The notes under the pieces: generated by a model
Database searches by the model: none
Seen by the model: only the letters and a program-made list of their open reading frames with translations
What the model was told of the DNA's origin: nothing
Source of the DNA: Liolophura sinensis
Taxonomy: Eukaryota; Mollusca; Polyplacophora; Chitonida; Chitonidae
Direction: 5' to 3'
DNA: 64,000 bases
Assembly: GCF_032854445.1 (NCBI RefSeq)
Contig: NC_088304.1
Span: forward strand, 31,505,732 to 31,569,731
In this document: positions 21,491 through 36,000 of the stretch, in pieces
Position numbering within the stretch: the stretch's first letter is position 1
How the letters are laid out: every line of letters starts with the position of its first letter
Translations under genes and position numbers: made by a program

Positions 21491-21864
21491 GATTCCAAGA
21501 GTCAGCTGGAACATGCGGTCTAAAAAAAAACCATCAGAACAAATGTATTTGAAGTGCACATGTATATGTGGAATAGTCCAATTAATTAATTAATAACCTT
21601 AATTAATTCTATATGACATAATGTTTGTGTATTTAACTGCCGAATATCATGTGTCCTGTAATTAGCATGGAATTTCAAATTGAACAATGGGATAATGCCA
21701 TAATGCTTTCAATCCAATGGTATTTGAAATACACCGATTCCTGAATTACTTCACTGTTCAGTATTCCAGTGTGTCATACCACCAGAGTTTTCAAAGATAT
21801 TCTGTGGTTGTGTATGAGATCATTCTGTAATATCATATAACATAATTACCACTCTTATTCATTT

Positions 21865-21995
21865 TGCTGACAACGCTTCCTACATACAACCACAGAGAAA
21901 GCCAGCATGAACTGGACTTGAATTCACAGCAACAGCATTGATGAGAGGCTCCTGAGTCATTGCACCGCGCTAACATGCTAACCATCTTGGCCCCC
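21865..21995 (-). mobile_element. SINE, main family, head-side fragment
   Basis: Contains AGAAAGCCAGCATGAACTGG and the tRNA-related part TGAGAGGCTCCTGAGTCATT to CTAACCATCTTGGCC. The tail half is absent. Confidence 0.78.
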
Positions 21996-22805
21996 TTACC
22001 ACTCTTAAAAAACACCACTGGAGCTTTTCTATCATTCCTGTATAAACAATATTTCAGACAATATTGTTTCGATCGTTTCATGCTAAATATAAGAAGTAAC
22101 TTCAAATGCAATATTGGCTAAGCAAGTCAATATGCAGTTTTGGGCTTGTCCAACTTGAAATCACAAAATTAAAAACGTAATTATGCTAACAGCATGAATA
22201 TTTATCTCATAAACAGAATAGACAGGAAAAGGTGAGGAAAATAAGGAATTTTTCTACAGTATTTGTTATTAAAATGAAATTTCCTGTGATCAAATATTTT
22301 GAAGTCACATTCATGACATTATGGTTTTAGTATTGAATAGTAAGGAATTCTTTGATACGACATGACAGTGCACTGTTTGAAACTTCTGGAATATGTTTTG
22401 TAGAAAACTAGGAGATGAATATTTCCTTGTTCTTATCACAGCACTTGGCTGTATAAAATGCAAGCAATGTAATCTTGTTTGGTGTACATATAATGTAATC
22501 TTAATGATGTTATAGTAGAGGCTTTTGGCAAAAACAAAGTTATCAGCACATATCCAATCAAATTTTGGCTATTTTTTGTTTGTAATAGCCTTGTTTGAGC
22601 ACGTCTTACTATTTAAAGTTGATACTAAAGTTTCCAAAATGTATAAAATGCATTGCGTCACAGTCTTGTCCAACTTTAGAATCACTACAAACAGTTCAGG
22701 AATTCTACATTTCATAAAAGGCAATAATTTGAGCTATTCTTGGTATGTGCACCAAATTTGATTTTATTTGTGAATATTAATGTCTATGCAAAATATCTCT
22801 GGTAC
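21996..22805. other. Intergenic, nothing recognised
   Basis: No exon-like frame with splice sites and no repeat seen. Confidence 0.5.
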
Positions 22806-24330
22806 AGTTAGGTGATGTAAGAGAGGCTGGCAAAAATGAAAGAATTTGTAAATGTAGGTGATGTAGGAGAGGCAGGCAAAGATGGAAGAGTTTGCAAAGA
22901 CAGGTGATGTAGGAGAGGCAGGCAAAGATGGAAGAGTTTGAAAAGGTAGGTGATGTTGGAGAGGCAGGCAAAGATGGAAGAGTTTGTAAAGACAGGTGAT
23001 GTAGGAGAGGCAGGCAAAGATGGAAGAATTTGTAAATGTAGGTGATGTAGGAGAGGCAGGCAAAGATGGAAGAGTTTGTAAAGACAGGTGATGTAGGAGA
23101 GGCAGGCAAAGATGGAAGAGTTTGTAAAGGTTTGTGATGTAGGAGAGGCAGGCAAAGATGGAAGAGTTTGTAAAGACAGGTGATGTAGGAGAGGCAGGCA
23201 AAGATGGAAGAGTTTGCAAAGGTAGGTGATGTAAGAGAGGCAGGCAAAGATGGAAGAATTTGTAAATGTAGGTGATGTAGGAGAGGCAGGCAAAGATGGA
23301 AGAGTTTGCAAAGGTAGGTGATGTAAGAGAGGCAGGCAAAGATGGAAGAATTTGTAAATGTAGGTGATGTAGGAGAGGCAGGCAAAGATGGAAGAGTTTG
23401 TAAAGGTAGGTGATGTAAGAGAGGCAGGCAAAAATGGAAGAGTTTGTAAATGTAGGTGATGTAGGAGAGGCAGGCAAAGATGGAAGAGTTTGCAAAGGTA
23501 GGGGATGTAACAGAGGCAGGCAAAGATGGAAGAGTTTGAAAAGGTAGGTGATGTAAGAGAGGCTGGCAAAGATGGAAGAGTTTGTAAAGGTAGGTGATGT
23601 AGGAGAGGCAGGCAAAGATGGAAGAGTTTGTAAAGGTAGGTGATGTAAGAGAGGCAGGCAAAGATGGAAGAGTTTGTAAAGGTAGGTGATGTAAGAGAGG
23701 CAGGCAAAGATGGAAGAATTTGTAAAGGTAGGTGATGTAAGAGAGGCAGGCAAAAATGGAAGAGTTTGTAAAGGTAGGTGATGTAGGAGAGGCAGGCAAA
23801 GATGGAAGAGTTTGTAAAGGTAGGTGATGTAGGAGAGGCAGGCAAAGATGGAAGAGTTTGTAAAGGTAGGTGATGTAAGAGAGGCTGGCAAAGATGGAAG
23901 AATTTGTAAAGGTAGGTGATGTAAGAGAGGCAGGCAAATATGGAAGAGTTTGTAAAGGTAGGTGATGTAAGAGAGGCTGGCAAAGATGGAAGAGTTTGTA
24001 AATGTAGGTGATGTAGGAGAGGCAGGCAAAGATGGAAGAGTTTGTAAAGGTAGGTGATGTAAGAGAGGCTGGCAAAAATGGAAGAGTTTGTAAAGGTTTG
24101 TGATGTTGGAGAGGCAGGCAAAGATGGAAGAATTTGTAAAGGTAGGTGATGTAAGAGAGGCAGGCAAAAATGGAAGAATTTGTAAATGTAGGTGATGTAG
24201 GAGAGGCAGGCAAAGATGGAAGAGTTTGTAAAGGTAGGTGATGTAAGAGAGGCTGGCAAAAATGGAAGAATTTGTAAATGTAGGTGATGTAGGAGAGGCA
24301 GGCAAAGATGGAAGAGTTTATAAGAATAGG
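22806..24330. repeat. 46-bp tandem array
   Basis: About 33 units beginning GTAGGTGATGTAAGAGAGGC, then AGGCAAAGATGGAAGAGTTT and GTAAAG. The minus strand is open in all three frames for over 500 codons because the unit lacks stops there. On the plus strand each unit carries AAAG|GTAGGT, a near-consensus donor, but no exon was identified nearby. Confidence 0.95.
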
Positions 24331-25856
24331 TGATGTACATGTCTGAGGACAGACAGACACAGACGGAAGAGTTTATAAGATTGGTGATGTAAGTGTGTGA
24401 GGACAGACAAAGGTGGAAGAGTTTATAAGATTGGTGCTGTAGGTGTGTATGAGAGGCAGACAAAGATGGAAGAGTTTGTAAGGGTAGGTCATATAGGTGT
24501 GAAGGAGAGGCAGACAAAGATGGAAGAGTTTATAAGAGTAGATGATGTACGCGTGAGGACAGACAAAGATGGAAGAGTTTGTAATGGTAGGAGATGTATG
24601 TGTGTGAGGATGGACGAAGATGGAAGAGTTTGTAAGGGTAGGTCATGTAGGTGTGTAGGAGAGGCAGACAAAGATGGAAGAGTTTATAAGAGTAGGTAAT
24701 TTACATGTGTGAGGACAGACAAAGATGGAAGAGTTTGTAATGGTAGGCAATGTAAGTGTGTGAGGATGGATGAAGACGGAAGAGTTTGTAAGGGTAGGTC
24801 ATGTAGGTGTGAAGGAGAGGCAGACAAAGATGGAAGAGTTTATAAGAGTAGATGATGTACGCGTGAGGACAGACAAAGATGGAAGAGTTTGTAATGGTAG
24901 GAGATGTATGTGTGTGAGGATGGATGAAGATGGAAGAGTTTGTAAGGGTAGGTAATGTAGGTGTGAAGGAGAGGCAGACAAAGATGGAAGAGTTTATGAG
25001 AGTAGGTGATGTACATGTGTGAGGAGAGACAAAGATGGAAGAGTTTATAAGACTGGTGATGTAGGTGTGTGAGGACAGACAGACACAGATGGAAGAGTTT
25101 GTAAGGGTAGGTCATGTAGATGTGTAGGAGAGGCAGACAAAAGTGGAAGATTTTGTAAGGGTAGGTCATGTAGGAGAGGCAGGCAATGGTGGAAGAGTTT
25201 GTAATGGTTGGTAATGTGTGCAAGGACAAAGATGGAAGAGTTTGTAATGGTAGGTGATGTATGTGTGTAGGAGAGGCAGGCAAAGGTGAAAGAGTTTGTA
25301 AGGGTAGGTCATGTAGATGTGTAGGAGAGGCAGACAAAAGTGGAAGAGTTTGTAAGGGTAGGTTATGTAGGTGTGTGGGAGAGGCAGACAAAAGTGGAAG
25401 AGTTTGTAAGGGTAGGTCATGTAGGAGAGGCAGGCAAAGGTGGAAGAGTTTGTAAGGGTAGGTGATGTGTGTGAGGACAAAGATGGAAGAGTTTGTCATG
25501 GTTGGTGATGTGTGCGAGGACAAAGAGTTTGTAAGGGTAGGTTATGTAGGTGTGTAAGAGAGGCAGGCAAAGGTGGAAGAGTTTGTAAGGGTAGGTCATG
25601 TATGTGTGTAGGAGAGGCAGACAAAAGTTGAAGAGTTTGTAAGGGTAGGTTATGTAGGTGTGTGGGAGAGGCAGACAAAAGTTGAAGGGTTTGTAAGGGT
25701 AGGTTATGTAGGTGTGTAGGAGAGGCTTACAAAAGTTGAAGAGTTTGTAAGGGTAGGTGATGTACGTGTGAAGGAGAGGCAGACAAAAGTTGAAAAGTTT
25801 GTAAGGGTAGGTTATGTAGGTGTGTGGGAGAGGCAGACAAAAGTAGAAGAGCAGAG
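24331..25856. repeat. Diverged continuation of the 46-bp array, longer units
   Basis: Units keep GATGGAAGAGTTTGTAA but gain segments such as GTGTGTGAGGACAGACAAAG and GTGTGTAGGAGAGGCAGAC. Units vary from about 40 to 60 bp. It passes gradually into the homogeneous array at 24330. Confidence 0.9.
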
Positions 25857-26365
25857 ACAAGGTAATATCAGTAACAAAACCTTCATTTATTTGATCTGTG
25901 TTTCAAACTGCACTGCAAGATGGGACACAGTCTGCGTGAGAAAACACCTGTGACAATGTGTCTTGTCCATGAACATCAAGGAAAATAAAACTCATGACGG
26001 CTTACTTGATGGTTTACAGAGATCATGAATGGGTCCACAGGAGGGTTACAAGGAAAGCTTTACTTGAGTGCCTGCAGCTTGATTGAAGTTGAAAACTGAT
26101 GAATAACGCTGAACAAATTTTCAATAGCAGTTTCAAACATTTATTTCCATTTTAAAAATCAGATCATTCCTCCGTGACTTGAAGCGTGGATTTTTTTTCA
26201 AATTTACAATTAAACTGTGAAATTGAACACTGATATATTGAGATATTTATTAAAATAAATAAAGTAACAGAAACAGAACTCCAGAGAAGTTGTGCATTGG
26301 TTGTGGTGTGGTTGTGGCGTGGTGTGGTGGGGTGGGGAGATAATAAACCGGTGGTGAAATTATAA
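25857..26365 (-). other. Distal 3' flank of the channel gene
   Basis: No coding sequence. Minus-strand AATAAA candidates occur as TTTATT near 26140 and 26248, either of which could end the channel transcript beyond the MITE at 26366. Confidence 0.4.
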
Positions 26366-26717
26366 TAGGGGAGTTTCAAGTTGGAACTCTTTTGTCGTCA
26401 AAGGTAAAAAAAAGTCCCACTGTGTGATGTAAATGGTGAAAAATATTTGGTAGCCTTTGTTGAAATTGATTTACTGATCACCTGTCTCACCCTTTTTCAA
26501 AGGCACAAATGACACCTCTTTCGATTAGGAACTCCTCAAATTCACCACTCTCTTTATCACTTTCAACTCTGACTTACTTTTCATGACACTTTTTTCAGAC
26601 GTTCATGTTACAGTGAATGTGATCAAAAATAGTTGCCTAACATTTCTGACAGGTCACATGATATAGTTGAACTTTTTCTATCTTCAACAATGAGAGTTCG
26701 AACTTGAAAATCCCCTA
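26366..26717. mobile_element. MITE-like element, AGGGGA... family, copy 2
   Basis: Terminal inverted repeats over about 100 bases: left ATAGGGGAGTTTCAAGTTGG, right end reverse-complement ATAGGGGATTTTCAAGTTCG. No coding capacity. It lies in the presumed 3' UTR or flank of the channel gene. Confidence 0.8.
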
Positions 26718-26861
26718 TTTGTGAGGAAAACAGTGAGTTGTGATGAAAGAGTTATTTAATGGATAATTAAATGTAAGTAAATCACTTTTGATTTATCTTA
26801 AAAGTGTATATAGCTACCATGCAGGCTTGTACAAGTTTAATCATAAAATTATGACTCAGAA

Positions 26862-27044
26862 TCAGACTGCTGTGCCTTTCTTGTCTCCAACAATATCCAA
26901 GGACAATCCCCGCATTTCTGATGACATCGGGGGAAAGGACTTCTCTGGCAGGGATCTCTGACGTGGGACTGGACTCTCCTTGGGCTGGGGATTGTCTACT
27001 TTCTTTTCTGCCATTATTCGACACTGCAGCTGGGCGATTTCAAA
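26862..27044 (-). CDS. CNGL: CNG channel last exon (end of coiled coil, tail, stop)
   Basis: Acceptor TTTGTCTCTCAG. It encodes FEIAQLQCRIMAEKKVDNPQ, a Pro/Ser-rich tail and the ending VGDKKGTAV, then TGA at 26864-26862. A MITE-like element lies in the presumed 3' UTR about 145 bases beyond. Confidence 0.88.
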   Translation of the reverse strand, partial: FEIAQLQCRIMAEKKVDNPQPKESPVPRQRSLPEKSFPPMSSEMRGLSLDIVGDKKGTAV

Positions 27045-30000
27045 CTGAGAGACAAAGAAAACATCAAAATGTCTTAAACTGAAAACAGAGTCAAAGGTGC
27101 AAGCACTGTCCACATTCAGAAACTCACGGTGACATGTGAACAAACTGATGTTACAGTACTAAAGACAGTTATCCTGAGTTTTTTAAGTACTGTATGACAT
27201 GAAACTGGTTGCAAAAAGCAAATCAGGTTCAATTCTACCTGTATAAAGGCAACGGTTTTGAACCTATGTTCAACTTCATCTATAACTGCGTGCCTTACAA
27301 TTGCTAGTCCATGCCAGACTTATCATCCCTGGCTCATCTTTACTTGTAACTGTGTGATTTCTGACTCCACGATAAACTTTTATCTTTGGTTGTGTGACTT
27401 TTGATTCCTAGATCAACTTTATCTGTAACTGTGTCATGTCTGATTCCATGATCATCTTACCTGTCACAGTGTGATTTCGTGACTCCAAGATCAACTTTAC
27501 CTGTAACTGTGTCATGTCTGATTCCATGATCAGCTTACCTGTCACAGTGTGATTTTGAGACTCCAAGATCAACTTTACATGAAACTGTGTGATTTCTGGA
27601 CGTTTACGGTTATGCAGAAACACGGGTTTTACCAGCTTATGAGGACCAATCAAATAACAATAACGGCAAATAACGTCGTGCGATTGGCTCAACTTTACAT
27701 GAAACTGTGTGATTTCTGACTCTGGTACCAATTTTACCTGAGACTGTGTGATTTCTGACTTTGGGATCAACTTTACCTGTTACAGCAGTGTGTGATTTCT
27801 AACTCCAGGATCAGCTTTACCTGTAACTGCCTTGTGTGATTTACCTGTAACTGTGTAACCTTTGACTCCAGGTTTGTGATTGCCATATCTTTCAATCGGT
27901 TTTCTGACTCCAATGACCTGACAGTCTCCTTGTAATTTTTCTCTGTTTCTTGCTGTACATAAACAAATCAAGGTTACAGGTTTTTATTAAAAGAATTTCT
28001 TCTTTGTAAAATGCTAATTTCTGTAAATTATTCAACTTTTTCAATAATGAAGTCAACACTAAAAATTTGAACTTGAATAGTTCTGATACTCATCATTTAT
28101 TTTTTTTCCACTTCAGATTCTTCACTGTTCATAATATTTCAAAATGTGCCAAAGTTGCTTCTTATTTTGAACTGCTACAACTGCTACAGTTGTGTAATGT
28201 TTCAAACGTTGCCACAGTTGCATAATGTTTCAAACTGTGCCACAATTGCATAATGTTTCAAACTGTACAACTGCATAATGTTTCAAACTGTACCACAACT
28301 GCATAATGTTTCAAACTATGCCACAGATGCTTCATACTTCAAACAATGCCATAATTGTTTCCAAATGTGCCACAGGAGTTTATTTGTCAAAATTTGGTGA
28401 ATATGTATCAAATGGCTGCATCAAACATTTGCACAATATTTCAAAACTGTGTTTCTGTTACTTTAATTATGTTTCAAACTGTGTCTCTATGGTTTAATAT
28501 TTCAGACGGTCCCACAGTTGCTTCCTTACCCAAAATTCTGTGAACATGGTCTCCACGAGGCTGACGGCCTTGTCCACAATGGGAATACCAGTCTGGGTGC
28601 GGCTGGGCGGGGTTGGCTTGTCAGGAGAGGCAGGTTCCACCACAATGTCAGGTACTGGCTTCTTACAAGTCTTCTTACAAGGGGCAACAACCTTCATCAA
28701 GCCTTTGAAATCTATTGCTGAACATGTGCTGTGTGATCTTGAACGTCTGCTTGTGCGAGGGCTGGAAAATATTAACATTGAAGTTGAAACTATAAAAGCT
28801 TTCTACTTTTAAGTCAGACAGATTTAAGCAAACAATGCAATGCAATTAGTGCAACAGATCATCTACCTGTCACACAAGAAACTTTAAAAAAGTTTCATGG
28901 CAAAGTTTTGGGTATCGTTTTGAAAATTTGCCAAATTGACGTAACCTTGATAAAACAAATTCCTCATTTAAAGGCAGATTAAATTTCATCACACACAAAC
29001 TAAATTGCCATCACAGTGAATTAAGGAGAAGTTTCTTTTGACAAATTTCGCAACACATTTTCAGACTGATAATGTGGAAAAAGTTTCCACCGAAAACCTT
29101 GCAGTTGAAAACTGACTGACATTACTGAGACATGACCACAAATTTCGCCCACAAAAGTGCATTTTTAGCAACAAATAAATGTCACAAAATATTATATTTG
29201 GTGTCGTTTCTGAAACTTACAATTTTGTGGTAGAATATCATCCCATATTCCAAGCTTACCTCAAAATACCTTTCTAAACTCAATCTAACGCTCAAAATCA
29301 GGAAAAATGGGCAACATAGTCATGGACAAAATTTATGGTTATTCAGCATAAATGACAATGTTGGGAAATTTATAACAAAGCCACATGCACAGAATACTTC
29401 AACCTTTACAAATTTATGCTATGGTCATGGAAAATACACTTTTTTTGTCCAGTTTTTAAATTTGCCAAATCAGCTCTCAGAGAATGTCATCATCATACTT
29501 GATAAATTGCTGAAAAATGACATTCATCCTCAACCGACATAATTTCCACAGGCATGACAGAAAGGACAACTAAAAAGGTGGAATTGTTAATTAAGGTACA
29601 AGAACAATACCAAACACATCTACAACACGTAAACTTTTGGAAAATGTCCAAACCTTGCTAACCTGGGGACATGTATACTGAGCAAGTCCGTAACCGGGGA
29701 AGGGTTATCTTCCATGGGAACACGGAGGGAGGGGCTACTGTTGCTACGGACTTGGATGTCAGGTGGCCGATCATTGTCAAGGTCCATGTTGGCTAACCTT
29801 CTCACCACGCTAAGTCTCTGTCGGCCATAGTCCTTCAGCAATCTCTACATTTTCAAAAGAAAATAAATTTCTAAAGAGACAGTTTTCAAACATTCTGTTT
29901 ATTGGTTTTTACCTCTGACCACTAGACGGCTACACAAAATTAAGCAGGAGTCAGGGTTTACAATTCAGGAAAACAGTGAGACTGCCTGCATGTTTCTTTG

Positions 30001-33000
30001 TCATTACATCATATAAAGCCTGAGTCAGAGTGACAATCATGTTATTTATTTCATTACTATAAACATTCATTTTTTTTTTGCATGTTTGAAAAGTGTTTTA
30101 ATATTCAAGATTATTCTGAAGTCATTATTCTGTGTAGACTGATAAAGTTGTACTTTTTATGAAGCCTTGAATTGGGCAACCCAACCTATGTAGTTTTGTC
30201 AACAAACTTAAAATAAAAATTTACATAAATTACACTGAAAGTTGCTCTTTCACATGGAAAAAGTTTGAGGAATAGTGTAGCATTTAGCACCAAACTAATA
30301 TTTATTTATTTATCAGCTTGGGTGTTTTACGTCATATTCAAGAATATTTCACTGGTATGACGGGGGCCAGTATTCTGATGGGAGGAGACCCGGCAGAGCC
30401 CATCCGCTGGTTGCTGACAGACTTTCCCATGTACGACTGGAGAGGAAGCTCACAGTGTATATACATATGCATGTATAAGTGGATTTCAGTTTTATTCCAT
30501 TTTTGGATACTATAGTGTCAGCTCACCAGTAAAACACAAAACAAAACTGGTGTCTTTCTTTTTTCATTTTTACAACTGCAGTCTGAGGTTTATCAAATAC
30601 AGCTAACACGGAGTAAACAAACGCTGGTCACCCTATGGATGTACAACCATCGCTATGACCATACTCCGACACCAAATTTCTCCCAAGGGGTGAAAATGGT
30701 GAACTGATCAAGTAATAATGAACAAAGAAGGGGAAATTTGACATAACCCATCATTCCTCATACAACTTAGCCATATGATTTCCTCACCTCTGCCTCGGGA
30801 TGGTCTTTGAGTGCGGACAGGACATCATCTCTGGATAAGACAAACAACTCCGAGTACCCAACAGATCTCACATCTGCTGTCCTCCTGTAAAGAGAATTTG
30901 TAGGTTTGTTTGTTTGTTTTCTGCATATTTGTATATCACATCATTTATTTACATACTTATTTAACTGATAATCAACACCTTTTGAATCCTGGTTATTCAC
31001 AAGAACTACTAACATTCACTCATGCCAACTCGCTTTACTCCGTCACAAAGCGGTGGAAACATTGCATAAGTCACATGGGAGTTAACCTCAGCTTCTCATA
31101 ACTTCAAAATTAGGTTTTGGTGATGCTCATACTTTATATATTCTGTGTACAAAGCCAAGATATGGCTGAAATACTGCTGATGTGGCATAAAGCCATAATC
31201 ATTCATTTTAAACATACTATAATTTCTGGTGATTATCCGCCATACTTTTCAGAATAATGTCCAGTGATATTCATTATCCTGCACCCTCCAATTACCCTAC
31301 ACCCTCTCATTACCCTTCACCCTACCATTACCCTGCACCCTCCCATTACCCTTCACCCTCCCATTACCCTACATCCTTCCATGTTATCCTTCACCTCATT
31401 GAAACCCCAAGCACTCAATCACTCACTCACTTCACCTCATTGTCTACTTGCCAAAGCCTCGAGCTGAAGTGCCCGGATGTTCTTGTTTGAGAGTGGAAGA
31501 AACTGACATGCACAATTATATTTTCCACTGACTTAATACTTATTTATCTATTTATTTGATTGGTGTTTTACGTAGTACTGAAGAATATTTCACATATATA
31601 CGACGACGGCCAGCATTATGGTGGGAGGAAACTGGCCAGGGCTGACTTAGAAAAACTGCAGCAAAATCAGGCACCTGGATCTGAATCTGGACGGGGTTAT
31701 AATATTGCACTCACACCGGCGACCTGCATTATGGTTGGAGGAACCTGGGCAGAACCACGGGGGAAACCCACAAACATCCGCAGAGGTTGCTAGCAGACCT
31801 TCCCACGTACGGCCCGGAGAGGAAGCCAGCATAAATTCTTATTGGAGACATATCTGTAATTCTTTAGGGAGTTCTATGGGCACATAAAATACCATCATGA
31901 CAGCATCATATCTATAGGACTAATGTTAATGTCCACCAGCAAAATGAGATCAAAGGAAACTGGGAAGAGAGTTTTGACATCCTGACATGTGCACAATTCT
32001 ACCATTCTTTTTTCCTATTAAAGTTGTCTCCCCTTAATTCTGACCACAGGAATGAATGATTATGGCTTAATGCCACATCGGGGTCATCTGACCAAAAGAA
32101 AATGTCTGAACAATTCACACCAACTTGTCATGTGCAATTTCATTCCTGATAATACTGCAAATATGAAACTGTGCGACACACAATTAAACCACTGGAATGA
32201 AAATCGCAATAAGAAATTGTGCTAAACATAATGCTCATGTTAACAAAATGCACATAAATGTAATTCAAGATTACAGCACCTGTTAATACCCTCATCAAGA
32301 TTGAGTATTCCAATTTCACCGAAAAAATCTCCTGTGCTCATTCGTGTCATCACAGTGCCATTTTCACTGAAATTAAGAGGTGAAGAGAAACAGACAATTA
32401 CATGTAGTCACTTACAAGGATGTACATACCCTGGATAGGACATGAATACATGCATACTGTGAGAACTACCTAACATGTTGTAGAAATATTATATATGACT
32501 CTTTCGTGGTGCTCACAAAGTATTCACCCATACGATGGCAGTTAGTTTTGTGAGTGGTGGAAAGGATAAAACTTGATCCTGATTTACAGCAGCAAACTGA
32601 AACAGCGAGACCTGGATTTGATCTCCACCTCACTGACCAATAGTAAGACAGTCACCACAAGTCAGTAAGGGCTCTCTGATAAAATTAATCTAGATGTCAA
32701 CATAGTCCTTCTGTATACCAATTACTTATTTATACAAAATATTAATGCTTAAATTATAACCTTGACAAAATAGAAAATATTCTGTTATTGTGTGTCGGCC
32801 ATATTGATGTTGATATACTATACTGTGGTTAATATGTTTTACCTGCGGCCAAACTAAAACAGGTATTTATTTTATTTGATTGGTACAATTGTACTCAACA
32901 ATGTATTTTATTAATCTCAAATTTTTGCGTGGAGATATTTAACCACTCCGAGCAATAAGGAAATAACCACTCCTCACCATGTTCATTACAGACCCCCCAG

Positions 33001-36000
33001 GCATAAGGTAACACCAGAGGCAGCGAAAACAAGATTCAACACAATAAAATTAGTCATCTAAAGGAAGCGTTACACCCAGGCAGGAAATCATGAAAACTAT
33101 ATAGTTTCTGGGATTAATTTTTCACCTAATGACCTCAACGACACCATCAGCAATGATGAACATTTCCCTGGCAATTTCACCATGACGACAGATCAGGTCA
33201 CCCGGCGTGAAAATGTAGGCCTTCATTTTGAGCACCAAATCGTGAAGAAACTCTGGCTGGCATTCCTGAAAGATGGTCACCTGTAAAAGTAAACAAACAT
33301 CAGGTGAGAATATTTGTGCACCAATTAAGTAATATTTGATATGTTCGCTTTCACACTTTTCTGCAAAAAAAGAAAAAATGAAACACAAAGAAATGTCCTC
33401 CACCAAAAAGAAAAAAAAAAAAAGACAAAAAACAATCTCGATGAGGTGAATATATTTGAGGTGATAAGTATCTGTCTGTCGGTCCAACACTTTCTTCATC
33501 AGCCACTGTCCACAAGTCAACTTTACAGAAAATATTATACATAAATCGGTAAACCTTTGACTATTGGTTTTGGCACAAGCACCAATCCATTTCTTTTTTA
33601 GTGATGATCCTGGATTTTTACTTACTTGTTTTATTTTTTTATTTGATAAGTGTTTTACGGTGTACTAAAAAATAACTGACTTATAAGATGTCGGCCAGTA
33701 TTATGGTGGGAGGAAATCGGGCAGAGTCCACGACCATTCGCAGGTTGCTGGAAAACTTTCCCATGTACGGCCGCCTTGAGATGGGCATGAACTTTGAACC
33801 TGAACTCACAACCACTGCATTGGTGAGAGGCTCCTTGGTCATTGCGCAGCACTGGCTTACTAACCACCTTGGTCACAGAGAGGCCCAGTATTTTTTAAAA
33901 AAACAATGTCTCACCACTGTAAGATGTCTCTCAGTCAACAACCTGACAGACAAAATTCTGCACAGATTTTGGCTAAACTGTGCGCACAACTTGGTACTGG
34001 GGCAGGTACTAAATTCTGGTAGATCCTTTCCTCATCTGGGCGCACATCCAAGAATTTTTCATTACATAAATGCAGAATATTGTCCCTCTATTTGTTGTCT
34101 GTTTAGCAATACATTTAGCAATGGCAGAAGTTTGTTCTCTCGATTTTTTTTTCTTATTTCACCTTTTTAACGCCACACTAAAGCAGTTTTCAATTTAAGG
34201 TTGACGGGACAGTTTTATGGGTGGAGAAAACCGAGTATTTACTGGTCTTTCCCACATGTCACATGGTGATATACATCCATGTGATATACATACACGCACA
34301 ACCATGTGACATACACACACGCACAACCAGGTGACACACACACGCTCAACCATGTGACATACACGCACAACCATGTGGCACATGCACATGCACAACCATG
34401 TGACATACACACATGCACAACCATGTGACACACACATGCTCAACCATGTGACATACACGCACAACCATGTGACACATGGACATGCACAACCATGTGACAT
34501 ACACACACGCACAACCATGTGACATACACACATGCACAACCATGTGACACACACATGCTCAACCATGTGACATACACACACAACCATGTGGCACATGCAC
34601 ATGCACAACCATGTGACACACACACATGCACAACCATGTGACACATGCACATGCACAACCATGTGACATACACACACGCACAACCATATGACACACACGA
34701 GCACAGCCATGTGACACACACACATGCACAACCATGTGACACACACACACGCACAACCATGTGACATACACACACGCACAGCCATGTGACATACACACAC
34801 GCACAACCATGTGACATACACACACGCACAACCATGTGGCACATGCACATGCACAACCATGTGACATACACACACGCACAACCATATGACACACACGAGC
34901 ACAGCCATGTGACACACACACATGCACAACCATGTGACACACACACACGCACAACCATGTGACATACACACATGCACAACCATGTGACACACACGAGCAC
35001 AGCCATGTGACATACACACACGCACAACCATGTGACATACACACACGCACAACCATGTGACATACACACACGCACAACCATGTAACATACACACACACGC
35101 ACAACCATGTGACATACACACACATGCACAACCATGTGACATACACACGCACAACCATGTGACATACACACGCACAACCATGTGACTTACACATACAGCC
35201 ATACAACCTTGTGACATACACGTACAACCATGTGACATACACACAAGCACAACCATGTGACATACACGCACAACCATGTGACATACACACACGCACAACC
35301 ATGTGACATACACACACGTATAACCATGTGACATACACACGCACAACCATGTGACATACACACACACAGCCATGTGACATACACATACAACCATGTGACA
35401 TACACACACACACAACCATGTGACTACACATGCACAACCATGTGACATACACACACACGCACAACCATGTGACATACACGCGCACAACCATGTGACATGC
35501 ACAACCATGTGACACACACACAACCGTGTTACATACACACATACGCACAACCATGTGACACAACCATGTGACATACACACACACGCACAACCATGTGACA
35601 TACACATACGCACAACCATGTGACATACACACACACACGCACAAACATGTGACATACACACGCACAACCATGTGACATACACACACACACGCACAAACAT
35701 GTGACATACACACGCACAACCATATGACTTACACATACAACCATGTGATATACATACATGCACAACCATGTAAAATACACACACGCACAACCATGTGACA
35801 TACACACAAACGCACAACCATGTAACATACGCACACACACAACCATGTGTCATACACACATGCACAATCATGTGACATACATACACACGCACAACCATGT
35901 GACTTACACATACAACCATGTGACACACACACACGCACAACCATGTGACATACACACATGCACAACCATGTGACATACACACACGCACAACCATGTAACA

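Noticed and set aside
22764-24517. Three overlapping ~510-570-codon minus-strand frames
   Set aside because: The same 46-bp satellite read in three frames.
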